The notes beneath the pieces were generated by a model. The model was not told the origin of the DNA, ran no database searches, and saw nothing but the letters and a program-made list of their open reading frames with translations. A DNA stretch of 64,000 bases, taken from Eubacteriaceae bacterium Marseille-Q4139. Lineage in GTDB: Bacteria > Bacillota > Clostridia > Lachnospirales > Lachnospiraceae. A program made the position numbers and the translations under genes. Each line of letters starts with the position of its first letter. The first letter of the stretch is position 1. The stretch covers positions 1,577,865 through 1,641,864 of the forward strand of contig JAGTTQ010000001.1 of assembly GCA_018223415.1 (NCBI GenBank), given 5' to 3'. Of this stretch, positions 18,075-26,720 are shown piece by piece.

Positions 18075-18312
18075 AGTATCTCCCCATTATCCCGTAGTTT
18101 CCGATATAAGAAAAATTTCAATAAGCTTTTAATCTTTGCTTTGCTCCGATCTCAAGCATCCAATTGGTTTTCTTATAAAGCAACGAGTTTATCTTTTTCT
18201 CATATTTTATTTATTTCCATCATAAACCTTTTAAGTGTTATTATCAACTACTTTTCAGTTTTTTATATGTTTTTTCTTTGCTGTTATTATTAGTTACAGG
18301 AGGGCATTCATC

Positions 18313-18654
18313 ATGGAGCAGCTCAAAAAATTACGACAGTCCCGTAATCTTAGTCAACAAAAATTAGCAGAAGAATTTCATACCAGCCAGCAGTCTATTT
18401 GGAAATACGAGAACGGAATTACTGAGCCAGATATTTCCACATTAACGCGTCTGGCAAATTACTTCAATGTCTCTATCGACTATTTGGTTGGGAATTCTGA
18501 TACGCCTGAAAAGGCAGATTTGATTACAGAAAGACAATTATCTCCTAGCGAAAGCCTTCTTATCCAGCAATTCCGATCATTGCCTGCTAAAAGCCAGGCC
18601 TTAGTAATTGAGCTTGTCAGTACATTGCACTTTAATACAAGTGAGCATAGATAA
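18313..18654 (+). CDS. XRE-family transcriptional regulator
   Basis: A 113-aa protein. The N-terminal Cro/CI helix-turn-helix is clear (MEQLKKLRQSRNLSQQKLAE, TSQQSIWKYENGITEPD, YFNVSIDYLVGNSD), followed by a short helical C-terminal domain. The start at 18313 follows CAGGAGGG. It is likely a repressor of the surrounding element. A pair of 16-bp inverted sites lies just downstream. Confidence 0.85.
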   Translation: MEQLKKLRQSRNLSQQKLAEEFHTSQQSIWKYENGITEPDISTLTRLANYFNVSIDYLVGNSDTPEKADLITERQLSPSESLLIQQFRSLPAKSQALVIELVSTLHFNTSEHR

Positions 18655-18695
18655 AACTATGGTTTTACATAAAACTTTAATAACCATCTACACTA

Positions 18696-18833
18696 TGTGC
18701 CAATGTGCCAGTAGGTTTGTAACCTTTTTACCTATATTATAACTATTTTTTTATAGCTATCTTTTCATATCATAACAAAATTATGCACAGATAATTGTAA
18801 AAGAATATACATAGTCGCTGGCACATTGGCACA
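18696..18833. repeat. Perfect 16-bp inverted repeat around an AT-rich core
   Basis: TGTGCCAATGTGCCAG (18696-18711) and its exact complement (18818-18833) flank 106 bp of AT-rich DNA. Each arm is itself a direct repeat of TGTGCCA. The arrangement suggests paired binding sites for a regulator or initiator between the two genes, rather than a simple terminator. Confidence 0.65.
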
Positions 18834-18906
18834 TTTTTTTACAGAAGAATTGACAACAGAAAATGTGGCTGACTCCCTCTATTTCGGAGGAACCCGGCCA
18901 CTTGTT

Positions 18907-19191
18907 CTATTTCTCTTTCTCGTCATACAAAATTTCCAGCATCATTTTCGCCCCTAAACGAAAGCCATAAGAAAAAGCAGCCGCTGGTTCCGCTGACAAT
19001 CGCTCGGCCTGATGATCCATACAAGCCGTAAAACGTCGCATTAAATCAGCGTCAATTTCATTCAAGTCTTTTGTGAACTGGTCACATTCGGCAATGCGGA
19101 GTCTATGATTTTCATCCATTTCTTGAATCGACCAATATTCCTCTATCGGCCGGATATCTCCCTCATATAATTTTTCAATAATATTCCTCAT
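18907..19191 (-). CDS. DUF6809-like small protein
   Basis: A 94-aa protein. The N-terminus MRNIIEKLYEGDIRPIEEYW and the C-terminal YGFRLGAKMMLEILYDE resemble the DUF6809 family found beside XRE regulators in Firmicutes accessory DNA. It is transcribed leftward from the operator region at 19213-19288. Function unknown. Confidence 0.6.
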   Translation of the reverse strand: MRNIIEKLYEGDIRPIEEYWSIQEMDENHRLRIAECDQFTKDLNEIDADLMRRFTACMDHQAERLSAEPAAAFSYGFRLGAKMMLEILYDEKEK

Positions 19192-19212
19192 ATGTTTTTT
19201 TCCTTCACCCCA

Positions 19213-19288
19213 TTTGACATTTACTGATTGTCATATCCTATAAAAATATATCATATAATAGCCAAAATGACAATCAGTAAATGTCAAA
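19213..19288. promoter_or_regulatory. Divergent promoter region with a perfect 22-bp inverted operator pair
   Basis: TTTGACATTTACTGATTGTC (19213-19232) plus AT is repeated exactly in inverted orientation at 19267-19288, separated by 32 AT-rich bases. The sites carry TTGACA and TTGTCA. For the leftward gene, TTGTCA, a 17-bp spacer and TATATT fit a promoter. A dimeric regulator, probably the XRE protein at 19310, could shut both directions. Confidence 0.7.
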
Positions 19289-19309
19289 CAGTTCAGGGAG
19301 TTGAAGAAC

Positions 19310-19558
19310 ATGTATAAAAATAAAGCAAGTGACAATCGGAATAATATTTGTGGAAGCAAGTTAAAAGAACTCCGTACTAGTATGCCTACTAGGACATCTC
19401 AACGCCAACTAGCAGATATGCTTCAGCTCGCAGGACTCGATTTGGATAAAAATGCTGTCCAACGTATCGAGAGCGGTGAAAGGTTTGTAACGGATATCGA
19501 ATTAAAGGTAATCTCAAGAGTGTTAGGTGTATCTTATGAGACATTGCTAGATAATTAG
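19310..19558 (+). CDS. XRE-family regulator
   Basis: An 82-aa helix-turn-helix protein: GSKLKELRTS, RTSQRQLADMLQLAGLDLDK, NAVQRIESGERFVTDIELKV, YETLLDN. The ATG at 19310 has AGGGAG 9 bp upstream; a TTG at 19301 is too close to that site. It is a likely autoregulator acting on the symmetric operator just upstream. Confidence 0.8.
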   Translation: MYKNKASDNRNNICGSKLKELRTSMPTRTSQRQLADMLQLAGLDLDKNAVQRIESGERFVTDIELKVISRVLGVSYETLLDN

Positions 19559-19641
19559 AAGATTTGAAAGAAATTATTGTTCCCATATAGAAGTTAAAAG
19601 ACTTTCATTATTATTTGTGCCTCCAGCTGAAAGGTGGCGGA

Positions 19642-20433
19642 ATGGAGATGGCTGTGGAAAAATATTCTTTAGGTTTCATACTATTTACATACCTAAAACT
19701 AACAACGAAAAACGTGTATTGGAGCAGATTTGAATATGAAGATACCTATAAGAAGTGGACAGTGGATGAAGAAATAGAGGACAAAGATAAAGTATTCTAT
19801 CATGACAATTCTGATGATTGTCCTTCCATTAACGATGACTTCAAAGATTCAATGAGTGCATTTAAACGTGAATGGAAAAAATTCTTAAACAGGTTTGGCC
19901 TCAAAAATTTTAATCGTCTATTTAGTGATACGCGAGCAAAAAAATTCACATTAAAAGAAGCAAAAATCATTATATGTCTATATGATAAATCTATAAGTGA
20001 TCCTGTATGGACGGACTATCTAAACAACATACTTCCTCTTCGTAAGAAAAAGAAAGGAAATAGCGAAACTGGTGACGCCTTTCAATACAAGTCTCTCACC
20101 GCTGGAATTAAAAAGTATTATGAGAAATCATACCCCACCGAAAATAATATTCCAGACTTATCTGAACAGATAGACTATCTTCTCTCAGCGCAACCTAATA
20201 ATAAAGATAACAATAAGCAAGATGAGGATCAGGAATCTAATCAGAAAAGTTATAGCGAAATAGAGGACTCTATATACGAAGAGATTCAAATAGCTTCCAG
20301 ACTCTTAAGATGTCTACTGAAAAATCATATGGATGTTCTCGATACTCCAGTTGATATTACTGAACAAACCATAGACGCCACATCTATCGTTCCTAAATCC
20401 CGTGGTAGATGGGCTATTTATAATGGCAAATAA
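19642..20433 (+). CDS. Unknown protein of the tRNA-linked element
   Basis: A 263-aa protein starting MEMAVEKYSLG after AAGGTGG. It is charged and probably helical, with a low-complexity Asn/Asp/Glu/Lys stretch (NNKDNNKQDEDQESNQ) before a C-terminal helical part. No catalytic motif is seen. It follows the XRE gene on the same strand and is the last gene before the ICE insertion, so its original downstream neighbour may be the primase region near 57 kb. Confidence 0.6.
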   Translation: MEMAVEKYSLGFILFTYLKLTTKNVYWSRFEYEDTYKKWTVDEEIEDKDKVFYHDNSDDCPSINDDFKDSMSAFKREWKKFLNRFGLKNFNRLFSDTRAKKFTLKEAKIIICLYDKSISDPVWTDYLNNILPLRKKKKGNSETGDAFQYKSLTAGIKKYYEKSYPTENNIPDLSEQIDYLLSAQPNNKDNNKQDEDQESNQKSYSEIEDSIYEEIQIASRLLRCLLKNHMDVLDTPVDITEQTIDATSIVPKSRGRWAIYNGK

Positions 20434-20874
20434 TTTTTTATTAATTTTATAGACAGAAATCGTATTATGACTTCTTGCAAGTGTTTATTGAATCGAGGAA
20501 AAAGCCTGTATTATCAACGTTTTCCCCATTTTTGCTTGTATCTTCTCATATCGCCGTATAAGTTGGTTTTGTAGAGTTGGGCACCATTTTAGCACCACAA
20601 ATAAGGCGATACACAGAAGCATAAGGTGATGTTATCGTACCTACAAAGGCAATTTAGGACAACATCGTTTTACACTTTTATGTTACGCATTAGAGTTTTA
20701 ATAATCCTTATAGGAAAGGCATTACAAGCACTAAAACTGATAGGGTAATCTGTTTATATCTTTTCTCTCAAAAACGCTCTTTAACTGCGTAACATTTCAA
20801 AGCAAGTTGCAACCTGTTCAGATTATCTTTTTCCTTCCATTCTTTTGTGAAAAGTTCCGTAGCAAGCATATGAA
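20434..20874. other. Non-coding flank left of the ICE
   Basis: No gene is seen. At 20579-20597 the sequence GGGCACCATTTTAGCACCA resembles GGGCACCATTTGGGTACCA at 56982-57000, right of the ICE. This may be a pair of degenerate recombination sites or coincidental similarity. Confidence 0.4.
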
Positions 20875-20890
20875 TGTTTCATATTAGGAA
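20875..20890. repeat. ICE left terminal inverted repeat
   Basis: TGTTTCATATTAGGAA, exactly complementary to 55829-55844. The similarity extends outward by about 6 bp with one mismatch (TATGAA against TATGAT). Confidence 0.8.
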
Positions 20891-20920
20891 AACACACTGC
20901 CAGAAAGGATGTGGCGAGCG

Positions 20921-22600
20921 TCAGCCCGCCACGGCGGGAATTTCAGAAGTATTAATTTCAATGTATTCGGCAATTTTGCGGAGCTCGTCAGCAAACTTGA
21001 ATTTAATCTTGATATTGCCGTTTTCGTAGACCTTTATGTGATCCACAAGCTCAATGAGGATTTCCCGGTTGAGTGTTTCGATGTTCTGATATTTCATAAA
21101 TGCCACCAGCGCGGGATGTTCATTGTCAACACCGTTTGCCAGTTCTGCCCGTTCCGTTGTCAGCCGCTCCAGCACATCGGAAAGGGCGGCGGCCTGCCGT
21201 TCATAGTCGGCTTTCATGTCCCGGTAGTCCTGCTGGGTAATTTCCCCGTCTTTCCAGTCTTGATAAAGGGACTGTTTATAACGGGTAATTTTTGCCAGTT
21301 CCCGCTCCTTTGCGGTAATCAGATCGTCCAGTCGGAAAGACTGGCTTTTTTTGATAGGGGCCGAATTGATACGGGCAATCGCCTCGGAATAGGAAACGGC
21401 CAAATGCACTTGGTACTGAATACCGAATAGGACGGCGGTTTCCAGCCGCTCATGCTTGATTGAGTGCATGGAGCAGGCGGCTCGGGAGCGGTATTTGTAA
21501 GTAGAGCAGGCATAATATACATTTTTCCCGCTCTGGCTCCGTGTTATGGATTTTCCGCAATCCGCACAGCGGAGAAAGCCGCTGAACAGATGGAGCTCCT
21601 TTTTCCGTGGGGCCGTCCGGGTGTCCCGTTTCAAAAGGGCCTGCACCTTATCAAAGGTTTTCTGGTCTATGATTGCCTCGTGGGTATCAGCCACCCGCAC
21701 CCATTCTTCCTCCGGCACCGCCTCAATCTCATGTACCTTGTAGCTTTTTACACGGCGGCGGCCCTGGACTAAATCCCCGGTATAAATGGGATTTGTGAGA
21801 ATGTTTTTCAGCACCCGATCTCCCCACATGGGATTGTCAGATACAGAGCAGGAATACGGCAGACCTTTGTTTTTCCGGTAGGTTGTCGGGCTGGGGATGC
21901 CGTGGTCATTCAAGTGGTAGACGATGGCCCGTCTTGTTTCCCCTTGCAAAGTCATGTTATAAATGAGCTTTACAATCTCGGCGGCCTCGGGATCAACAAT
22001 CAACTGGTGCTTGTCTTTCGGATCTTTTATATAGCCGTAGGGGGCAAAAGAGCCAATGTACTATCCGTTGCGCCGTTTGTAATCAAATACCTGCCGGATT
22101 TTCTTTGAAGTCTGATAGCAGTATTGATCGTTCATTACATTCGTAATGGGGACGATAATGCTGGAAACGCTGTCTGGGTTTGCAAAGCTGTCCACATTTT
22201 CCGCAAGGCTGATAAAACGGACGCCCATCTGCACAAACAGGTTATCAATCAGACTTCCCGCATCGCTGTAATTCCGGGCGAAACGGGAAAGGTCTTTTAC
22301 CACAACACAGTTGATTTTTCCGCTCATTACATCGGCCAGGAGCCGCTGGAAATTTTCGCGGTTGGCATCCGTTCCCGTATGTCCATCGTCCACATATTCG
22401 GAAGTGCTCTCAAATTCGTCTATGTGCTTGTGGTAAAAATCATTGAGCAGATCGCGCTGGTTTTTTACGCTGTTGCTATCGTCCTTGCCCTTTTTCAAGT
22501 CCTCTTTGGATAGCCGGATATATTTCCCCAGCCGCCAGCGCCGAATTGTATAAGAGGGAGAGAAACTCTGCTGAAACCCTCTGTTTTTTGTTCGTGACAT
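20921..22600 (-). pseudogene. Large serine integrase interrupted by an in-frame TAG
   Basis: The frame spans 559 codons. The N-terminal resolvase domain has LGKYIRLSKEDLKKGKDDSN (R and catalytic S), VVVKDLSRFARNYSDAG and RFISLAENVDS. A recombinase domain, a zinc ribbon (CADCGKS) and a coiled coil follow. TAG at 22061-22063 interrupts RRNG-stop-YIGSFAPYGY, after which the frame is intact. This enzyme should integrate and excise the ICE. With an amber codon it works only by read-through or if this is a sequence error. The start follows AAGGAGGAACA. Confidence 0.85.
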
Positions 22601-22675
22601 TGTTCCTCCTTCCCTATCACATTACACTTATATTATAACTCTGTCCCATAGGGACAACAAGGATGGCTCCGCCTC

Positions 22676-22690
22676 GGGACACTTTGTCTC
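22676..22690. repeat. Dispersed ICE palindrome, copy 1
   Basis: Core GGGACACTTTGTCTC, flanks CTC and GAAGT. Between the integrase and the DUF6870-like gene. Confidence 0.85.
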
Positions 22691-22715
22691 GAAGTAGGAC
22701 GGGCCGCAGCCTAAG

Positions 22716-22982
22716 TTACAGCCCGCTTTTCTGTCGGATCAAATAGTCCGTTAAAGTGTCCTGGAGGGACGGCCCGTTCTCTGAAAATTCGATTTGAACG
22801 CCGATGCCACCGATGCAAAAGCAGTACGGATTTTTGGCAATCTGTAAAAACCTTGTTATGCGCTCTTTGCGGGAAAGGGCGTTGTCAAAGGTCATACCGC
22901 TCACATCGGGTAGAGTCTCGGGGGCAACTGCGCCAATGTCAACGCTTTTCATTTGTTCCAGTTCCTTTGCGGATAATCTCAC
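22716..22982 (-). CDS. DUF6870-like ICE protein
   Basis: An 88-aa protein starting at GTG 22982, placed 5 bp after GAAGGAGGTTTTACC. It has VRLSAKELEQMKSVDIGAV and IAKNPYCFCIGGIGVQIEFS, then SLQDTLTDYLI, a pattern I associate with DUF6870 proteins of Clostridia ICEs. Role unknown. Confidence 0.65.
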   Translation of the reverse strand: MRLSAKELEQMKSVDIGAVAPETLPDVSGMTFDNALSRKERITRFLQIAKNPYCFCIGGIGVQIEFSENGPSLQDTLTDYLIRQKSGL

Positions 22983-23040
22983 GGTAAAACCTCCTTCTTT
23001 CAAATTGTTAAACGCCTCCCGCTGTCCTGTGGGGAAACGC

Positions 23041-23067
23041 AAAAAAGCGGCACCGCAAAAGTGCCGC
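23041..23067 (-). terminator. Rho-independent terminator
   Basis: Minus strand GCGGCACTTTTGCGGTGCCGC then TTTTTT. It lies upstream of the DUF6870-like gene and downstream of the 66-aa gene. Confidence 0.75.
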
Positions 23068-23088
23068 CCTTTGGCCTGTCCTCACATC

Positions 23089-23103
23089 GGGATACAATGT
23101 CTC
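23089..23103. repeat. Dispersed ICE palindrome, copy 2 (most divergent)
   Basis: Core GGGATACAATGTCTC with flanks ATC and GAAGT. Intergenic, beside the terminator at 23041. Confidence 0.7.
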
Positions 23104-23107
23104 GAAG

Positions 23108-23308
23108 TTAATACGGCCCGTTTTCGTAATGACGCTGGGCCTCGTCTAAAGACTTGAAGTCAAACACATAATGGAGCTCCCGAACAACGCGCCGGATGTC
23201 CTCGGGGGAAAAACCGCAGTTTTCCATCGCATACATCACATATCCCCGGCAGGCGTTATTGCTCCACGGCTCGGCCAGCATAGCGGCCAATGCAGGATCG
23301 TACTTCAT
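23108..23308 (-). CDS. Small ICE protein, unknown function
   Basis: A 66-aa protein starting MKYDPALAAMLAEPWSNNAC and ending LDEAQRHYENGPY. AAAGGGGGAATG precedes the start. It appears helical and soluble. Its position between the integrase and sigma-like gene suggests an accessory or regulatory role, but nothing specific is seen. Confidence 0.6.
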   Translation of the reverse strand: MKYDPALAAMLAEPWSNNACRGYVMYAMENCGFSPEDIRRVVRELHYVFDFKSLDEAQRHYENGPY

Positions 23309-23653
23309 TTTTCATTCCCCCTTTGATAAAATTTAGGGAACGCCGCGCCTATTTCCTTGACCTGTCCAAAGACAACTATACTCGGCGCGACGCTCCCTCG
23401 CAGGCGAGAGGGCGGCCCGGAGGGGCAGGCGGCCAGCCTGTCCACTGCCGGATCGTGGCCGTGAGATGGCCCGTCCCACTTGCGGCGTTGGTGTTGTTCG
23501 CTCATTCCCGTTTAGGGGAAGTCACCGCGCACCCGCCGCCCGGCTCCCCGGATCATGCTCGGGGCCGCCCTTGTTCGTCTGCGGAGAAAAGAAAACCTCC
23601 TCTCATAAACCGAGACATTTTTTCATCATTTCCAAGTGGGGGAAACGGAAAAA
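23309..23653. other. GC-rich non-coding segment with a long hairpin
   Basis: GGGAACGCCGCGCC (about 23337-23350) pairs with GGCGCGACGCTCCC (about 23384-23397) at 12 of 14 positions. This gives a hairpin about 61 bases across just upstream of the 66-aa gene. A 66-codon frame on the minus strand crosses it but lacks gene-like features. Confidence 0.45.
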
Positions 23654-24064
23654 TTAAAAGATTTTTTTCATGCGTTCCAGCCCTCTTTTGATGGACTGGC
23701 GGACAGACTCCTCATGTACGCCTTCGGCCTCGGCAATCGCTTTTATGCTTTTGCCAAGAATGATGTGCGCGTCAATCCTCCGGCCCTGGATTTCCGGCAG
23801 AGAGTTGAGCGCGTTCCAAAGACGGATAAAGAGCTCCATGCGTTCCAAGAGCTCCTGGGGCGTGGGCTCATGCAGGCAGGCCGAGTATTCGATCCCGTCC
23901 TCGCAGTCCAGAGAATACTGCGCCTTGTGCCGGGAGAGCCGCCGCTGATAGGCCATTTCATAACGGGCATCCGCAAGAAAGACCTCCGCCACTTCGTCGG
24001 AAACCTCGATGAGCTGATCCTGGGTGTACCAATAATAAAAATCTTTCAGATTGATCGTAGTCAT
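23654..24064 (-). CDS. Sigma-70 region 4-like regulator
   Basis: A 136-aa protein starting MTTINLKDFYYWYTQDQLIE after GGAGGTTTATTT. The C-terminal helix-turn-helix (ILGKSIKAIAEAEGVHEESV then RQSIKRGLERMKKIF) is sigma region 4-like. Proteins of this kind are common next to ICE integrases and are thought to regulate excision or transfer genes. Confidence 0.72.
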   Translation of the reverse strand: MTTINLKDFYYWYTQDQLIEVSDEVAEVFLADARYEMAYQRRLSRHKAQYSLDCEDGIEYSACLHEPTPQELLERMELFIRLWNALNSLPEIQGRRIDAHIILGKSIKAIAEAEGVHEESVRQSIKRGLERMKKIF

Positions 24065-24153
24065 AAATAAACCTCCGTTTCGGTGTTGGGTGGATGAGTG
24101 ACCGAAACGGGGCCCGGCGGGGAGCGGCATCCTGGGGAGCCGCTCCGTACCTC

Positions 24154-24168
24154 GGGACACTTTGTCTC
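24154..24168. repeat. Dispersed ICE palindrome, copy 3
   Basis: Core GGGACACTTTGTCTC, flanks CCTC and GAAGT. Upstream of the sigma-like gene. Confidence 0.85.
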
Positions 24169-24390
24169 GAAGTGGGGCCGGGATAAAAGAAAAGCGCCTG
24201 CACAGCATAAAGCCACGCAAGCGCATGAAATTACAAATTCATCTATGTACTGCCAAATTTCGCATCCACCGCCGGACTGATCCTGCTGGGCGGGTGGGCT
24301 TTTTTTGACAACAGGTTAGGGGGATGAAAAATGAGCGAGAGCACAGCGACACCTCCAAGGCGACCGCCGCACTCCGTTAGATTATATGAT

Positions 24391-24435
24391 CATAAAGAAA
24401 CGGCGGCTTGATAGACTCAAAACCGCCGTTTTTCT
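24391..24435 (-). terminator. Terminator of the MATE-KTR-acetyltransferase operon
   Basis: Minus strand AACGGCGG and CCGCCGTT form a stem followed by TCTTT, about 70 bp after the acetyltransferase stop. Confidence 0.7.
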
Positions 24436-24507
24436 TGCACCGCAGGCCATTCAACAACGGTTTCGTTGTGATGGCTCTGCGTCTGTGCGTCTGGCTCTTT
24501 TCAATAT

Positions 24508-25134
24508 TTACTCAAATTGATCGACACGGCCCGATTGAATTGCCGCAAGATTACGAGCAATTCTTTCCTCTGGCCAATCCCACCACCTTTCTGTCAACAA
24601 CGCCGAAATAGTTTCATCAGAAAAGCGTTTTCGGATAGTTTTAGCCGGAACACCACCCACAATGGTATAAGGCGGGACATCTTTTGTTACAACAGCCCTG
24701 GTGCCAATAATGGCACCATCCCCTATGGTAACTCCAGCGAAGATCACGGCCTCATACCCAATCCAAACATCACTCCCAATAACAATATCGCCTTTGTTGT
24801 CCCATGCCTCGATTATGTGGCTAACATCAAGCCCCCATTCCTCGAAGAAGATAGGAAATGGATAGGTCGCAAGTGAAGTCATGCTGTGGTTGGCACTGTT
24901 GAACAAAAAACGAGCGCCACAGGCGATAGAGCAAAATTTGCCGATAATCAGCTTGTCATGGTTAATTGGATAATGATAAAGAACATTATTCTTTTGAAAA
25001 TCAACAGGATCATTTACAAAGTCGTTATACATGGTGTAGTCGCCCACAATGATGCTGGGATCAGTAGCGACATTTTTTAAATATATAGTTTCCCGATCTT
25101 TTGACCGGGGATAAATTTTTTGTTTGTCCATCAT
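24508..25134 (-). CDS. Xenobiotic acetyltransferase (Vat/CatB-type hexapeptide-repeat enzyme)
   Basis: A 208-aa left-handed beta-helix acetyltransferase: VLYHYPINHDKLIIGKFCSI, FNSANHSMTSLATYPF (catalytic His), GDIVIGSDVWIGYEAVIF and AGVTIGDGAIIGTRAVVTKD, then the RWWDWP motif. The family O-acetylates streptogramin A (Vat) or chloramphenicol (CatB); which substrate applies here cannot be told by eye. It overlaps the KTR gene by ATGA and lies in an operon controlled by an attenuator, which fits a ribosome-targeting drug. Confidence 0.82.
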   Translation of the reverse strand: MMDKQKIYPRSKDRETIYLKNVATDPSIIVGDYTMYNDFVNDPVDFQKNNVLYHYPINHDKLIIGKFCSIACGARFLFNSANHSMTSLATYPFPIFFEEWGLDVSHIIEAWDNKGDIVIGSDVWIGYEAVIFAGVTIGDGAIIGTRAVVTKDVPPYTIVGGVPAKTIRKRFSDETISALLTERWWDWPEERIARNLAAIQSGRVDQFE

Positions 25135-25331
25135 AATTTGTTATCCTCCTTAGAAATCAAGTCAGCCATACGGATGACAGATAGTTTTGATTTTTTGACA
25201 TTTACCAAAGTTTCCTGTTTGCATTTCGGGCAATACAGTGGAAAATTGATAAGTTCTGTATCTTGACGCACTTTAAGTCTGGTCTTGTTCCCACATACGG
25301 GGCATAAAAGCCATACCATTCGATCCATCAT
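25131..25331 (-). CDS. Cysteine-rich KTR-domain protein
   Basis: A 66-aa protein: CPVCGNKTRLKVRQDTELIN, then CPKCKQETLVNVKK. Two CxxC pairs form a zinc ribbon and the KTR motif gives the family its name. The start at 25331 follows AAGGGGGAAAGTCT, and ATGA overlaps join it to both neighbours. KTR proteins often travel with antibiotic-resistance genes on ICEs. Function unknown. Confidence 0.82.
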   Translation of the reverse strand: MMDRMVWLLCPVCGNKTRLKVRQDTELINFPLYCPKCKQETLVNVKKSKLSVIRMADLISKEDNKL

Positions 25332-26707
25332 AGACTTTCCCCCTTGTGACTTGATTGAATAAGCGTCTTGTGTTCCCATTTTCTACTTGTGAAATAGAGT
25401 AAGCCTACAATAGCAGGTAGGACTGGAGAAAGCGCCTGGCCGTAATAAATTCCGGAAAAGCCCATACTAAGTATAAAGGCCAAGAGCCAGCTCATAGGCA
25501 AACGCACAATAACTGCGTCCAATAAAGCGTTAATCATAGCGAGATTTGCCGCACCGACACCAATAGCAAAGGAATCCAAAGTGTACATAACGGCATAAAT
25601 CAAACTATTTATACTGCAACAGACACGCAGATAGTAAACTCCATCGTTGACTACTTCCGGGTTGGTGCTACCAAAAAGCAAAATCAACGGTTCGGCAAAA
25701 AGCTGTACTCCAATTACGACAACGAGTGTTACAGCAACATTCATCACTAAACTGATTTTTACTACTTTCCGGGCACGCTCAATTTGTCCAGCTCCCATGC
25801 ACTGGCCGACCATCGCTGTCACTGCCTGTCCAATAGCCCAGCAGGGCATACCAGCAAAGGTGTTGATTTGCAAACCCACATTCGAGGCAGCAGATACAGC
25901 AGTACCAAACTGATTGAGCATCCCCGCCACGAGCAGATAGGCCGTGTTGACTACTACCATTTGGATCGCCGTGGGCAGTCCGACTTTTACGATAGCGGCC
26001 AGCTTATCCCATTGAGGTGTAAACTTTTTGTGATTTTGCATAGAGAAAAATATTTTGTGCCTCTTCAAATAGAATAGAGAAATCACAAAGGAAATTCCCT
26101 GCGCGGTAATCGTTGCGTAAGCCGCCCCTGCCGTTCCCATTCCTAATGGGCCCACCAAGATAATATCTAAAATGACATTGATGACGGTAGCAATTCCCAC
26201 AAAATAGAGGGGAGATTTAGAATCCCCCAGCCCCTTGAGCACAGAGCAAACAGCATTATATCCAAAGACGAACACAGTTCCACAACAAATAATTTTCATA
26301 TAGTCGCAGGCATCTTGATATGCGTCTGCTGGAACATTTAACATCTTGAATAACGGCTGGTAGGTCGCCAGACTCACAATAGTCACAAGCATAGAAGATA
26401 CCAGCGAAAGCAAGGCCAGCATTTGAAAAGACTCCGCCTGCCCCTTTTTATTGTCAGCCCCCTTATATTGAGCAATCAACACGGCTCCGCCCATCGTCAT
26501 ACCAATACAAATCGAATTGATGATATAGCACAATTTAGAAGCGTTACCAATGGCCGCAAGTCCCGTATCGCCTACAATTTGGCCGACTACAAGCATATCT
26601 ACTACATTGTAAAACGATTGCAGTATATTTGCTAAAAGCAACGGGAAAGCGAAAATAGCCAGTTTTTTCGGCACATTTCCGGTCAACAAACTATGTTCTT
26701 CACTCAT
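25328..26707 (-). CDS. MATE-family efflux transporter
   Basis: A 459-aa protein with about 12 hydrophobic segments. It starts MSEEHSLLTGNVPKKLAIFA and carries FYNVVDMLVVGQIVGDTGLA and GMPCWAIGQAVTAMVGQCMG, both typical of MATE sodium/proton-drug antiporters. GGAGGAAATAGAT precedes the start at 26707. It is the first gene after the attenuator, followed by KTR and the acetyltransferase with ATGA overlaps, so the three form one resistance-like operon. AT-rich compared with the ICE backbone: cargo. Confidence 0.88.
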   Translation of the reverse strand: MSEEHSLLTGNVPKKLAIFAFPLLLANILQSFYNVVDMLVVGQIVGDTGLAAIGNASKLCYIINSICIGMTMGGAVLIAQYKGADNKKGQAESFQMLALLSLVSSMLVTIVSLATYQPLFKMLNVPADAYQDACDYMKIICCGTVFVFGYNAVCSVLKGLGDSKSPLYFVGIATVINVILDIILVGPLGMGTAGAAYATITAQGISFVISLFYLKRHKIFFSMQNHKKFTPQWDKLAAIVKVGLPTAIQMVVVNTAYLLVAGMLNQFGTAVSAASNVGLQINTFAGMPCWAIGQAVTAMVGQCMGAGQIERARKVVKISLVMNVAVTLVVVIGVQLFAEPLILLFGSTNPEVVNDGVYYLRVCCSINSLIYAVMYTLDSFAIGVGAANLAMINALLDAVIVRLPMSWLLAFILSMGFSGIYYGQALSPVLPAIVGLLYFTSRKWEHKTLIQSSHKGESL

Positions 26708-26720
26708 ATCTATTTCCTCC

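Noticed and set aside
22641..22656. TGTCCCATAGGGACA as another copy of the ICE palindrome
   Set aside because: Half sites are in the reverse order (TGTCCC then GGGACA), so it does not fit the consensus.
23305..23505. A 66-codon minus-strand frame ahead of the small ICE gene
   Set aside because: It spans the long hairpin and has no ribosome site; Gly/Pro/Arg-rich composition fits non-coding GC-rich DNA.
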